DNA from: Glycomyces tenuis DSM 44171
Lineage (GTDB): Bacteria; Actinomycetota; Actinomycetes; Mycobacteriales; Micromonosporaceae
NCBI RefSeq assembly: GCF_000427885.1
Contig: NZ_ATYW01000008.1
Coordinates: forward strand, 55,547-119,546
Direction: 5' to 3'
Length of the DNA: 64,000 nucleotides
This document shows positions 17,184 to 24,747 of the stretch, piece after piece (positions within the stretch are counted from its first letter, which is position 1; each line of letters opens with the position of its first letter). Under the pieces are notes generated by a model. It had not been told where the DNA came from. It worked only from the letters and a program-made list of their open reading frames with translations, and did not search any database. The translations under genes were made by a program, and so were the position numbers.

Positions 17184-17277
17184 TTTCTGGGAGAGCGCTC
17201 GGCCGTCGTCTGCTGCGTCACCCCGATGGGTCGGCGCGACTCCGGACGCCGCTGTCGAGGCCGAAGAGAGGACGGAC

Positions 17278-17889
17278 ATGGCCGGAACACTGGGTGCCGA
17301 GCGGCCCCGCCGCCATTGGGATGTGCGCGGAGGCGCGATGAGGCGTATGTGCGCGGGTGCGGCGGCGATGCTGCTGGTCGCGGCCGGATGCTCGGGCGGC
17401 GATCGGCCGGGGGCGGCGGCGGAGCCGACCTGGTCGGTCGCGTGCGAACAGGGTGAGGTGCCGGTGGAGCCGCTCGGCGAGCTGTCGCTGCCGTGCCTGG
17501 GCGACGGCACCGCCACCGAGGTGGGCGTCCACGAGGGCCGGCCGCTGGTGATCGTGCTGTGGGCCAGCTGGTGCCGGGTGTGCGCCGAGGAGGCGCCCGA
17601 GATCGAGGCGTTCTACCAGGCGCACGGCGACCGGATCGACGTGCTCGGCGTCGACACGGCCGATACCAGGGACCGGGGCCGGTGGTTCGCCGAGGACTAC
17701 GCCCTGACCTACCCGTCGGTCTTCGACGCCGACGAGACCGTCCGCATCGCTCTCGGCGTCCCGGGCGTGCCGGCCGTCGCGTTCGTCGCCCCCGACGGGA
17801 CGGTCGCCGAGCTCGTCGCCGAGCCCGGCCTCACCGCCGACAGCCTGGCCGAGACCGCTTCCGCGGCGTTCGGCATGGAGCTGCCGTGA
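17278..17889 (+). CDS. TlpA-like thioredoxin-fold lipoprotein
   Basis: 203 residues from ATG 17278 (AGAGGA upstream). An internal ATG at 17338 begins MRRMCAGAAAMLLVAAGCSG, a compact lipoprotein signal with lipobox VAAGC, and may be the true start, though its GGAGG is only 2 bases away. Thioredoxin-like active site WASWCRVCAEE (about residue 95) and the cis-Pro region GVPGVPAVAF. Extracytoplasmic thiol reductase or oxidase, probably for apocytochrome c or copper proteins. Alone on the plus strand between copC and the SodC-like gene. Confidence 0.85.
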   Translation: MAGTLGAERPRRHWDVRGGAMRRMCAGAAAMLLVAAGCSGGDRPGAAAEPTWSVACEQGEVPVEPLGELSLPCLGDGTATEVGVHEGRPLVIVLWASWCRVCAEEAPEIEAFYQAHGDRIDVLGVDTADTRDRGRWFAEDYALTYPSVFDADETVRIALGVPGVPAVAFVAPDGTVAELVAEPGLTADSLAETASAAFGMELP

Positions 17890-17898
17890 CCACTGTGG

Positions 17899-18426
17899 TC
17901 ACTCAAGTTCGAGGTCACCGCACAGGATCCGGTCGGAGGTCATGGCGTCGGTATGCTCGCCCTCGGCGTCGAGGTGGACGACGATGGCCTTGACCCGCTC
18001 GTCGGCGATCAGGTCGCTTTGAACGGACACGGTGCCGGCCCCGTCGGTGTCAGTGGTCAGGTGCAGGTGGATCTCGTTGTCCTCGGACATGTCGGCCTCG
18101 GGGTCGGCCAGCCAGTGCTCGCCGCCGGGCGGGTCGGCCTCGCAGGAGGCGTCGTGCAGGTGGGAGGTGTAGTCGGTCTCGGGCTCCAGGCCGGTCACGG
18201 TGAACCCGACGCTGGTGGTCTCGGCGACGGTGACGATCGCCCGCCCGGCGGCGTCGGGATAGGCCTCGGCAGCGGTGGCGACGACGCCGAGCGTGGTCTC
18301 GGCGGTCTGTGCCGAGGCTACGGTCTCGACCGTCTCATCGGACGCTTCATCGTTCTCGCCGTTTGAGCAAGCAGCGGCTGTGGCCAGGACGAGGCCGGCG
18401 GCGGCCAGGATCGCTGCGGTCTTCAC
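17899..18426 (-). CDS. SodC-like (Cu/Zn superoxide dismutase family) lipoprotein
   Basis: 175 residues; GTG start with weak AAGGGGAA. Lipoprotein signal MKTAAILAAAGLVLATAAAC. The central part keeps the Cu/Zn-SOD-like copper/zinc loop YTSHLHDASCEADPPGGEHW and NEIHLHLTTDTDGAGT with a distal disulfide candidate SDRILCGDLE. Several His ligands of true SodC (for example the HVGD loop) are not recognisable, so enzymatic activity is uncertain; it could be a copper-binding derivative. A frameshifted paralogue lies at 26382-26929. Confidence 0.65.
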   Translation of the reverse strand: MKTAAILAAAGLVLATAAACSNGENDEASDETVETVASAQTAETTLGVVATAAEAYPDAAGRAIVTVAETTSVGFTVTGLEPETDYTSHLHDASCEADPPGGEHWLADPEADMSEDNEIHLHLTTDTDGAGTVSVQSDLIADERVKAIVVHLDAEGEHTDAMTSDRILCGDLELE

Positions 18427-18455
18427 GGTCAGTCGTTCCCCTTACTTCTTGTGCA

Positions 18456-19196
18456 TCAGATGGGGCTGACGCCGACGCCGACGGTGGCGCGGAGCCAATT
18501 GAGGAAGTCGCCCCAGGCGCCGGTGACGAGCATGAGGCCGACGATGATGAGCATGATCCCGCCGGCGATCGAGATGGCACGGCCGTGGCGGCGCAGGAAC
18601 CCGACCGCCCGGTTGAGCTTGTGCATGCCCAGGGCGATGGCGATGAACGGGATGCCCAGGCCGAGGCAGTAGGCGATGATGAGCGCGATGCCGCGGGCGG
18701 CGCCGTCCTGGATGTAGGCGAAGCCGGTGACGGCGGCCAGGACCGGTGAGACGCAAGGGATCCAGGAGATGGCGAAGACCGCGCCGAAGACCGGCGCACC
18801 GGCCAGGCCCATCGCCGGTCGCCAACGCAGTTGGAAGCCCCGGCCCATCGGGATCGCGCCGGTGAACATGACGCCCATGGCGATCATGAGGACGCCGACG
18901 ACGGTCTCGATCACCGTGCCGTTGGTCAGCAGGGACCGTCCGATGGTCTGGAGGGCGAACACGGTGAGGGTGTAGACGGCGGTGAACCCGGCGACGAACA
19001 GCAGTGCCCCGGTCAGCACCCGGCCTCTGCGGCCTCCGGCGGCGATCTCGGAGCCGGACAGTCCGGTCACGTATGAGACATACCCGGGCATCAGCGGCAG
19101 GCAGCACGGAGAGGCGAACGAGACGACCCCGGCCAGGACGGCGATGGCGATCCCCAGCGCCAGGGGCCCGGAGGTGACGATGTCGGCGAGGTTCAC
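18456..19196 (-). CDS. ccdA: CcdA thiol-disulfide transporter (copy 1)
   Basis: 246 residues, six helices, typical CcdA. Redox cysteines in FASPCCLPLMPGYVSYVTG (TM1) and SWIPCVSPVLAAV (TM4). Carries electrons from cytoplasmic thioredoxin to outside thiol proteins such as the TlpA lipoprotein encoded just upstream (6 bp gap). Needed for System II cytochrome c maturation together with ResB/CcsB. GTG start; no close ribosome site, so translation is probably coupled to tlpA. Transcribed from the BlaI-type operator at 19829. Confidence 0.93.
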   Translation of the reverse strand: MNLADIVTSGPLALGIAIAVLAGVVSFASPCCLPLMPGYVSYVTGLSGSEIAAGGRRGRVLTGALLFVAGFTAVYTLTVFALQTIGRSLLTNGTVIETVVGVLMIAMGVMFTGAIPMGRGFQLRWRPAMGLAGAPVFGAVFAISWIPCVSPVLAAVTGFAYIQDGAARGIALIIAYCLGLGIPFIAIALGMHKLNRAVGFLRRHGRAISIAGGIMLIIVGLMLVTGAWGDFLNWLRATVGVGVSPI

Positions 19197-19201
19197 GTCA
19201 G

Positions 19202-19810
19202 TCAGGGCTCCAGGAGCTGGTTGACGTCGGCGTAGACGGTCTCGGCGTCGATCTCGCCGCGCCAGATGCTGAACACCCGGCCCTCGGGGTCGATGACGAG
19301 GGTGACCGGGAAGGTGTTGGGGGAGACGTCGTATTCGATGAACTGCATGGCGATCTCCCCGGGCGGGTCGAAGATCGACGGGTAGGGGATCCGGTGGCGC
19401 TCCTCGAAGGCTTTGGCGGCGTCCTTCTCGTCGCGGGAGTTGATGCCGAGGAAGCGGACGTCGACGTCATCGTCCGATCGCGCGTTCTGCTCTTCGTAGT
19501 GCTCGGCGGCGGCCCGCAGCTCGGGGGCTTCGGCAACGCACGGCGGGCACCACGAACCCCAGAAATTGACCACCATGATGTCCCCGGCCCATTTGGCGGT
19601 GTCGATGAAGTCGCCGTCGAGGCTTTCCCCGGTCAGGACCGGGGCCCCGGGGCGTTCTGCCGGGTCGTCCCAGCGGAGGTTGGTGCCGTCGCCGGAGGTG
19701 TAGCGGGACCGGTTGAGCTCGTTGACCCGGTTCGAATTCTCGCCGCCGTTCGAGCAGGCGGCGAGCGCGAGCAGCGGGGCGGCCGCGAGGAGGGTGCGGC
19801 GGTGCGGCAT
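19202..19810 (-). CDS. TlpA/ResA-like thioredoxin lipoprotein (copy 1)
   Basis: 202 residues from ATG 19810, AAGGAGTGG upstream. Tat-like/lipoprotein signal MPHRRTLLAAAPLLALAACS (lipobox LAAC). Active site NFWGSWCPPCVAEAPEL, insert DVRFLGINSRDE, and cis-Pro VSPNTFPVTLVIDPEG: the ResA/TlpA pattern. Reduces apocytochrome c heme-site cysteines using electrons from CcdA, encoded next. The operator at 19829-19845 sits 18 bp upstream. A close homologue pairs with ccdA copy 2 at 43893. Confidence 0.93.
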   Translation of the reverse strand: MPHRRTLLAAAPLLALAACSNGGENSNRVNELNRSRYTSGDGTNLRWDDPAERPGAPVLTGESLDGDFIDTAKWAGDIMVVNFWGSWCPPCVAEAPELRAAAEHYEEQNARSDDDVDVRFLGINSRDEKDAAKAFEERHRIPYPSIFDPPGEIAMQFIEYDVSPNTFPVTLVIDPEGRVFSIWRGEIDAETVYADVNQLLEP

Positions 19811-19828
19811 GGCGGACCACTCCTTATC

Positions 19829-19845
19829 TACTAAGTTGATTAGTA
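19829..19845. promoter_or_regulatory. BlaI-type operator between tlpA1 and blaI1 (TACTAAGTTGATTAGTA)
   Basis: Perfect halves in the divergent region; can control tlpA-ccdA on the left and blaI1-M56 on the right, giving autoregulation. Confidence 0.85.
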
Positions 19846-19917
19846 CTATAAGGGTCCATAACGCGGGTATCGTGGCGGGAGCGCCACCTGTGACCGGCGC
19901 GATCAAGGGAGGTCGAC

Positions 19918-20283
19918 ATGCGGCAGTTCGGAGAGCTGGAGGCGGTGGTCATGGACCGCCTGTGGGCGCTGGGTCGCCCTGCCACGGTCCGCGAGGTGCT
20001 GACCGGGCTCGACCGCGACCCGGTCCCGGCCTACACCACCGTCATGACCATCATGGACAACCTGCACCGCAAGGGCGTCCTCGAGCGCCACAGCGAGGGC
20101 CGCGCCTGGGCCTACCGGCCGATCCACTCCCGCGCCGAGCACGACGCCGCGCTCATGACCGGCGTCCTCGACGCCTCGACCGACCGCGCCGCCGCCCTGC
20201 TGAAATTCGCCGATGCCATCGGCCCGGCAGAGCTGGCCCGGCTCCGCGAGCTCATGGACTCGGACGGGGCCGAGCGGTCATGA
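19918..20283 (+). CDS. BlaI/MecI/CopY-family repressor 1
   Basis: 121 residues; AAGGGAGG before ATG 19918. Winged-helix N-domain with FGELEAVVMDRLWALGRPAT and the recognition region AYTTVMTIMDNLHRKGVLER, followed by a dimerisation tail. BlaI proteins bind TAC-rich palindromes as dimers and are cleaved after activation of an M56 protease; here the protease gene overlaps by ATGA. Belongs to the subgroup shared with copy 4 (41326), which I associate with the 17-bp operators. Confidence 0.93.
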   Translation: MRQFGELEAVVMDRLWALGRPATVREVLTGLDRDPVPAYTTVMTIMDNLHRKGVLERHSEGRAWAYRPIHSRAEHDAALMTGVLDASTDRAAALLKFADAIGPAELARLRELMDSDGAERS

Positions 20284-21227
20284 CCATCGCCGCGATCCTC
20301 CTCACCTACGCCGCCGTCCTCGCCGTCTTCGGCCCTCGGCTGCTACGCGGTGCGCGCCTGCTCGAACGCGCACCCCGCCTGGGCTTGGTCGCCTGGTTCG
20401 CGATGATGGCGAGCGCGCTGCTGTCCGTCCCGGTCGCGGGCCTGGCGATGCTGATGCCCATGGGCTCGTTCGGCTCGACGGTGGCCGGCTTCCTCCACAC
20501 CTGCGTGGCCGCGCTCCAGTCCCAGTACGGCCCCAGCGGCGGCCTAGCCGCCGCGGTCGCATCGGCGGCGCTGGTGGCCGTGGTCCCGGTCCTGATTACG
20601 CGCAGCGGCGTCGCGGTCGCGGTCCGGACCCGGCGAGAGCGCCGCGAGCACCGCGGCCTCCTGGCCCGCCGGGGGCGCTGGGACGAGGGCCTCGGCGCCT
20701 GGATCGTCGACCGTCCTGAAGCGGCGGCCTACTGCCTGGCCGGGCGCGGCGGCACGGTCGTCGTCACCGCCGGAGCCGTCGCGGCCACCGACGAGACCCA
20801 GCTCGCCGCCGTGCTCGCGCACGAGCGCGCCCACCTCGCCGGGCGCCACCACCTCCTGATCGCCACGGCACTGGCCCTGCACCGGGTCGCCCCGCGGCTG
20901 CCGCTGTTCGCCGACGCACCCGGCCGCATCGCGCACCTGATCGAGCGGTGCGCCGACGAGGCCGCCAGCCGAGCCCAGCCCCGACGCGCCATCGCCGCCG
21001 GCCTGCTGGCCTTCGCCGAGGCCGGTGCGGCGCCGCAGACAGCGCTGGCCGTCTCCGGGGGCGACACGGTCGAGCGCATGGAGCGGCTGCTGAGCGCACC
21101 GCCGAGAGTCGGGCGGCTCTGCGCCGGGGGCATCGTCGGCGGCTCGGCGCTGGTGGTCGTGATGCCGATCATCGTATCGGCGCTGCCGGTCCTGGCGCTG
21201 ATCCAGATGGCCTGCTACCCCGCCTGA
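20280..21227 (+). CDS. M56 membrane metalloprotease, BlaR1/MecR1-like sensor 1
   Basis: 315 residues: N-terminal helices (4-21, 33-60, about 95-112), zinc site LAHERAHLAGRHH (HExxH about residue 183) and the third ligand region ERCADEAASR (about 224), then a last hydrophobic segment ending MACYPA. True BlaR1 has a further ~250-residue penicillin-sensor domain; that is absent. The signal is therefore sensed by the short outside segments or the Cys-Pro tail. Overlaps blaI1 by ATGA; expected to trigger BlaI1 inactivation. Confidence 0.88.
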   Translation: MTIAAILLTYAAVLAVFGPRLLRGARLLERAPRLGLVAWFAMMASALLSVPVAGLAMLMPMGSFGSTVAGFLHTCVAALQSQYGPSGGLAAAVASAALVAVVPVLITRSGVAVAVRTRRERREHRGLLARRGRWDEGLGAWIVDRPEAAAYCLAGRGGTVVVTAGAVAATDETQLAAVLAHERAHLAGRHHLLIATALALHRVAPRLPLFADAPGRIAHLIERCADEAASRAQPRRAIAAGLLAFAEAGAAPQTALAVSGGDTVERMERLLSAPPRVGRLCAGGIVGGSALVVVMPIIVSALPVLALIQMACYPA

Positions 21228-21270
21228 CGACACGCCCGAACCTGGTTCGGTGGCATTGACCGCACCAATC

Positions 21271-21287
21271 TACTATGATTCTTAGTA
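21271..21287. promoter_or_regulatory. BlaI-type operator, upstream member of a tandem (TACTATGATTCTTAGTA)
   Basis: Perfect halves; contains TATGAT, a good -10 candidate for the ccdA-like operon on the plus strand. Confidence 0.8.
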
Positions 21288-21302
21288 CTTAAGTTCCTAG
21301 TA
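21286..21302. promoter_or_regulatory. BlaI-type operator, overlapping second member (TACTTAAGTTCCTAGTA)
   Basis: 17 bp with one mismatch in the left half, sharing two bases with the first site; its end is 14 nt before the GTG of the ccdA-like gene. The tandem suggests tighter repression. Confidence 0.6.
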
Positions 21303-21316
21303 GAGAGTTGGTGGTC

Positions 21317-22246
21317 GTGAGCGAGCTGCTGTTCTCCACCACGCTGCTCGCCGCCTTCCTCGGCGGCGTCCTGGCCTTGGCCGCACCGTGCTGCGTCTCA
21401 GTGATGCTGCCGGCCTATTTCGCCTCCACCTTCCGCCACCGGCGATCCATCCTCGGCATGACCATGGTCTTCGCCGCCGGCCTGGCCACGGTCATCCTGC
21501 CCATCGCGCTCGGCGCGACCGCCCTGTCGCGGCTGTTCATCTCCCAGCATGTGTGGGTGTACTCCATCGGCGGGGCGGCCATGATCGCCTTCGGCGCGGC
21601 GATGCTCATGGGCTGGAAGATGACGATGCCGATGCCCGGCCTGCGCTCCACCTCCGGGGGCGGGATCGGCGCGACCTACCTGCTCGGGGCGTTCTCCGGG
21701 ATCGCCTCGGCCTGCTGCGCCCCCGTCCTGGCCGGGGTCGTCGCCGTCTCCGGAGCCGTCGCCTCCTTCCCGGCCGCACTCAGCGTCGGAGCCGCCTACG
21801 TCTTCGGCATGGTCGCCCCATTGACCATCCTCGCCCTGGCGTGGGACCGCCGCGACTGGGGCTCGGCCAAATGGCTGAACGAGCGCGGCCTACGCGTGGG
21901 CGGACGCAAGATCCCCCTGTGGTCGCTCCTGTCGGGGGGTCTCATGGTCGCCATGGGCATCCTGACCGTCGTCCTGGCCCTGACCGAGCGCGGCATGGCC
22001 CCCGACGGCTGGCAGGCCCGCATCGCAGCCCAACTGCGCTTCGCCGCCGCCCACGTACAACACGCGCTGAGCTCCACACTGCCGGGCATCGTCATCAGCA
22101 TCGCCATCCTCGGCGCCCTCGCCTGGCTGCTGTTCAAAGCGATCCGCGGCACTCGCACCAAGACCGACATCCCTGAACCGAGCCCGACCGAACCGCATGC
22201 ATGCTGCGAGGACACTCCCGCAGCGCAGAAGACGGAGCAGCCCTGA
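21317..22246 (+). CDS. CcdA/DsbD-family membrane protein with double cysteines
   Basis: 309 residues. GTG 21317 is chosen because the decayed copy at 42713 starts with ATG at the same alignment column. Seven or so helices; paired cysteines in LAAPCCVSVMLPAY (TM1) and IASACCAPVLAGV (TM4) mark the CcdA/DsbD transmembrane family but with CC instead of single Cys, and a Met-rich stretch LMGWKMTMPMPG. Likely moves electrons (or metal) for the redoxin encoded next, with TGATG overlap. First gene of a BlaI-controlled operon 21317-23550. Confidence 0.75.
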   Translation: MSELLFSTTLLAAFLGGVLALAAPCCVSVMLPAYFASTFRHRRSILGMTMVFAAGLATVILPIALGATALSRLFISQHVWVYSIGGAAMIAFGAAMLMGWKMTMPMPGLRSTSGGGIGATYLLGAFSGIASACCAPVLAGVVAVSGAVASFPAALSVGAAYVFGMVAPLTILALAWDRRDWGSAKWLNERGLRVGGRKIPLWSLLSGGLMVAMGILTVVLALTERGMAPDGWQARIAAQLRFAAAHVQHALSSTLPGIVISIAILGALAWLLFKAIRGTRTKTDIPEPSPTEPHACCEDTPAAQKTEQP

Positions 22247-22935
22247 TGGCCACCAAGACCACCGTCAAGTCGAAGAAGCAGGCCAAAGCCGCACAGCGCA
22301 AGGGCTGGCGGCCCTCGGCGACGCAGATCGCCGTCGCCGTCGCCGTGGCGATCGGCCTCGGCCTCCTCTTCGCCGTCTACACCGTCACCCAGAACGAGAA
22401 GCAGACCACGGCGAGCGCCGAGGGCAGCTCCGGTTACAACTTCGCCGTCGGCGACCCCGGACCCGGAGAGACCGCCCCACCGTTCACCCTCCCGGCCACC
22501 AACGGCGAGCAGGTCAGCCTGGCCGACTACGGCGGCCAGAACGTGCTGCTGTACTTCCACGAAGGCGGCGGCTGCCAGCCCTGCTGGGACCAGATCGCCG
22601 ACGTCGAGGACGCCTGGGCCGACTTCGAAGCCGCCGGGATCGACGCCTTCCTGCCGGTCACCACCGACCCGATCGACCTCCACACCCAGAAGATGGCCGC
22701 CGACGGCCTGTCCACCGTCGCCGTGTCCGACACTGATCTCGCTGTTTCGGAGCAGTACGACACCAATGCCTACGGGATGATGCGAGGGACCACCAACGGC
22801 CACAGCTTCATCCTGGTCGACGGCGAGGGCACCATCGTCTGGCGCGCCGACTACGGCGGCGAACCGGACTACACCATGTACCTGCCGGTCGACGCGATCC
22901 TGACCGACCTCGAGGCCGACAGGATCGACCAGTGA
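22246..22935 (+). CDS. Membrane-anchored peroxiredoxin/TlpA-like redoxin
   Basis: 229 residues. Basic N-terminus, one helix (ATQIAVAVAVAIGLGLLFAV, about 27-47), linker, then a redoxin domain: PGETAPPFTLPATNGEQVSL, active site FHEGGGCQPCWDQIADVED (CxxC about residues 111-114) and a Thr/Asp-rich insert, ending in a region with NGHSFILVDGEG. Extracytoplasmic thiol-disulfide protein probably driven by the CcdA-like partner (1-bp overlap). The decayed copy at 43195 has lost exactly the redoxin domain. Confidence 0.82.
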   Translation: MATKTTVKSKKQAKAAQRKGWRPSATQIAVAVAVAIGLGLLFAVYTVTQNEKQTTASAEGSSGYNFAVGDPGPGETAPPFTLPATNGEQVSLADYGGQNVLLYFHEGGGCQPCWDQIADVEDAWADFEAAGIDAFLPVTTDPIDLHTQKMAADGLSTVAVSDTDLAVSEQYDTNAYGMMRGTTNGHSFILVDGEGTIVWRADYGGEPDYTMYLPVDAILTDLEADRIDQ

Positions 22936-23195
22936 CCCGCATAACGCTGCTGACCCAGAGCGACTGCGGTTTCTGCGACCGGGCCAAGGAGATCCTGCAC
23001 TACCTCTCGTCCGAGTTCGACTTCACCGTCACCGAGATCGACACGACCAGCGATGAGGGCCGCGAACTCGCGATCAAGCACGCCGTCTTGTTCGCGCCCG
23101 GCCTGCTCATCGACGACGAGCTGTTCAGCTACGGCCGACCGAGCGAACGGAAACTCCGCAAGACACTCGCCCAGGCCACGGCCGGAAAGGACTGA
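22932..23195 (+). CDS. Glutaredoxin-like protein (copy 1)
   Basis: 87 residues, GTGA overlap with the redoxin gene. Thioredoxin-fold start ITLLTQSDCGFCDRAKEILH with CxxC, and FAPGLLIDDELFSYGR containing the cis-Pro segment. Cytoplasmic glutaredoxin/mycoredoxin-like dithiol protein; may hand electrons to the membrane CcdA-like protein. A second copy at 43467 keeps the CxxC (CDLC). Confidence 0.88.
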   Translation: MTRITLLTQSDCGFCDRAKEILHYLSSEFDFTVTEIDTTSDEGRELAIKHAVLFAPGLLIDDELFSYGRPSERKLRKTLAQATAGKD

Positions 23196-23196
23196 C

Positions 23197-23409
23197 ATGG
23201 AGAACCTGTTCTACCTGCTGCCCGTCGTCGGATGCGTCGCCATGATGGTCATGATGATGAAGATGATGGGCGGCGGCCACGCCAAACACGAAGGCCACCA
23301 GGGGCACGGCGAGCATTCGCAGGCCGAGATCGCCCGCCTCACCGCCGAGACCGACCAGATGCGGGCCGAACTCGACGAACTCCGCGCCCAGCGCGGGGCC
23401 CGCGACTGA
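23197..23409 (+). CDS. Small His/Met-rich membrane protein
   Basis: 70 residues beginning MENLFYLLPVVGCVAMMVMM, a single helix full of Met, then a His-rich stretch GGGHAKHEGHQGHGEHS and a coiled-coil tail (AEIARLTAETDQMRAELDEL). Starts 1 bp after the glutaredoxin stop. Metal binding at the membrane face is likely; the family is not recognised, although it recalls DUF2933 proteins. A copy at 43732 has lost the His cluster. Confidence 0.75.
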   Translation: MENLFYLLPVVGCVAMMVMMMKMMGGGHAKHEGHQGHGEHSQAEIARLTAETDQMRAELDELRAQRGARD

Positions 23410-23434
23410 CCCCCGCCCCTCAACCCTTCCCACC

Positions 23435-23460
23435 CCTCGCTGGCGACCACCCCAGCGAGG
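23435..23460. terminator. Intercistronic hairpin before the Cys-rich peptide
   Basis: Arms CCTCGCTGG and CCAGCGAGG, 8-nt loop, 21 bp before the peptide ATG. Could attenuate or process the operon mRNA. Confidence 0.5.
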
Positions 23461-23481
23461 AAACAGAGGAGGTGACCGGCG

Positions 23482-23550
23482 ATGGACGAATGCTGCACGA
23501 ACTGCGGCACCCTCAGAGAGGAGTGCTGCTGCCCATGCGGACAGGAGTAA
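23482..23550 (+). CDS. 22-residue Cys-rich peptide
   Basis: Begins MDECCTNCGT and ends CCCPCGQE; 7 of 22 residues are Cys, arranged CC..C and CCC.C. A perfect GAGGAGGTG lies 6 bases before the ATG, and a 20-bp hairpin follows the stop directly, so it is a deliberate last cistron. The Cys spacing suits Cu(I) or Zn clusters as in metallothioneins. Its beginning is repeated at 3641 (MEECCPN). Previously undescribed as far as I can tell. Confidence 0.65.
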   Translation: MDECCTNCGTLREECCCPCGQE

Positions 23551-23557
23551 TCCTGAC

Positions 23558-23599
23558 GTAGGTCTGCGGCTCGCGGCCTGCCGCGAGCCGCAGACCTAC
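23558..23599. terminator. Strong 20-bp hairpin terminator
   Basis: Perfect arms GTAGGTCTGCGGCTCGCGGC (23558-23577) and its complement (23580-23599) with a 2-nt loop; closes the 21317-23550 operon. Confidence 0.9.
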
Positions 23600-23703
23600 A
23601 AGTCGAGTCAGCGACGGCCGAGACCACCACGCGCACGGTTCACCGCCTCGGAAAACTCCCATCGCGACCTGATACGGCACGGCCTGACACCGGCCGACTT
23701 TGT

Positions 23704-23721
23704 TACTACAATCAGGTAGTA
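23704..23721. promoter_or_regulatory. BlaI-type operator, 18-bp class (TACTACAATCAGGTAGTA)
   Basis: TACTAC and GTAGTA halves separated by 6 bp; 58 bp before the SHOCT-domain gene. Confidence 0.8.
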
Positions 23722-23779
23722 GGGCCGAAATCAGAGAAGCGCGCCCGGCGATCGAGCGCCACTCGACGAGGGGACCGAA

Positions 23780-24028
23780 ATGATGATGTGGGGATGGAAC
23801 GGCGCCGGCTGGGGCCTGGTGATGATGCTGTTCATGTTCGCCGTCTGGGGTGCGGTGATCTGGTTGATCGTCACCCTCGCCAGGGGAGGCCTGCGTACCT
23901 GGAGCCAGAAAGGTGCGCGCGAGGCCGAGCAGGTGCTGGCCTCCCGCTATGCCGCCGGGGAGATCGACGAGGACGAGTACCGCCAGCGCCTGAACGTGCT
24001 GCGCCAGGCGGACCGGGATACCGGCTGA
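23780..24028 (+). CDS. SHOCT-domain small membrane protein
   Basis: 82 residues: Met/Trp-rich helix WGLVMMLFMFAVWGAVIWLI, linker, and a SHOCT domain AEQVLASRYAAGEIDEDEYR followed by QRLNVL. ATG 23780 (or 23783) follows GAGGGGA. SHOCT domains mediate oligomerisation; these Trp/Met-headed membrane forms are frequent in copper loci. Controlled by the 18-bp class operator. Confidence 0.82.
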   Translation: MMMWGWNGAGWGLVMMLFMFAVWGAVIWLIVTLARGGLRTWSQKGAREAEQVLASRYAAGEIDEDEYRQRLNVLRQADRDTG

Positions 24029-24046
24029 CAAGCGAGACACCTTTTC

Positions 24047-24064
24047 TACTACTGGTTTGTAGTA
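24047..24064. promoter_or_regulatory. BlaI-type operator, 18-bp class (TACTACTGGTTTGTAGTA)
   Basis: Perfect halves, extended to CTACTAC/GTAGTAG; 43 bp before methyltransferase copy 2. The leading CTTTTCTACTACTG is nearly repeated before copy 3 at 37563. Confidence 0.85.
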
Positions 24065-24106
24065 GTAAGGTGGCGGGTAGGAACGCCACCAGAAGGGACC
24101 TCGCCC

Positions 24107-24745
24107 ATGGCTCGGATCAAGAACCTCGACGACCTGCGTCGGCGCTGGGACAAGCACTCGGCCGGCTACGACCGGACCATGGCCCGCTCGGAACGCCTGT
24201 TCGGCGACACCCGGCCTTGGATCGCCTCCCGAGCGCAGGGGCGGACCCTGGAGGTCGCGATCGGAACCGGCCTGAACCTCCCCCACTACCCTGAGGGCAT
24301 CGAACTGGTCGGCCTCGAATTGAGCCCGGCCATGCTCGACGGCACCAAGCGGCGCGCCGCCGAACTCGGCGTCGAGGCCGACCTGCGCCTCGGCGACGCC
24401 CAGCGGCTCGGTCTTCCCGACGCCTCCTTCAACACCGTCGTGTGCACCTTCTCGCTGTGCGCCATCCCTGACGAGGCCAAAGCCGTCGACGAGATGGTGC
24501 GAGTGCTGCGTCCCGGCGGGCTGCTCCTGCTGGCCGACCATGTGGTGTCGACCTCGGCGTGGATTCGCGGACTCCAGCGCGCCGTCGATTGGTTCACCGT
24601 CCCGCTCGAAGGAGAGCACTTCCGGCGCCGCCCCATCCGGCATGTGCGCGCGGCCGGGCTCCCGATCGAGGCGCACGACCGATTCAAGAAGGGCCTGATC
24701 GAGCGCCTCGCCGCCCGCAAACCCGCAGCATCTGAGGAGGAGTGA
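24107..24745 (+). CDS. Class I SAM-dependent methyltransferase (copy 2)
   Basis: 212 residues, AGAAGGGA before the ATG. Same family as copies 1 and 3: DLRRRWDKHSAGYD at the start, motif I EVAIGTGLNLPHYP, acidic loop LELSPAML, LRLGDAQRLGLPD, TVVCTFSLCA, LRPGGLLLLADHV, and C-terminal HFRRRPIRHVRAAGLPIE. Cytoplasmic; substrate unknown, quinone or toxic-metal methylation are both conceivable. First gene after an 18-bp class operator; followed 2 bp later by DUF1707. Confidence 0.88.
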   Translation: MARIKNLDDLRRRWDKHSAGYDRTMARSERLFGDTRPWIASRAQGRTLEVAIGTGLNLPHYPEGIELVGLELSPAMLDGTKRRAAELGVEADLRLGDAQRLGLPDASFNTVVCTFSLCAIPDEAKAVDEMVRVLRPGGLLLLADHVVSTSAWIRGLQRAVDWFTVPLEGEHFRRRPIRHVRAAGLPIEAHDRFKKGLIERLAARKPAASEEE

Positions 24746-24747
24746 CG

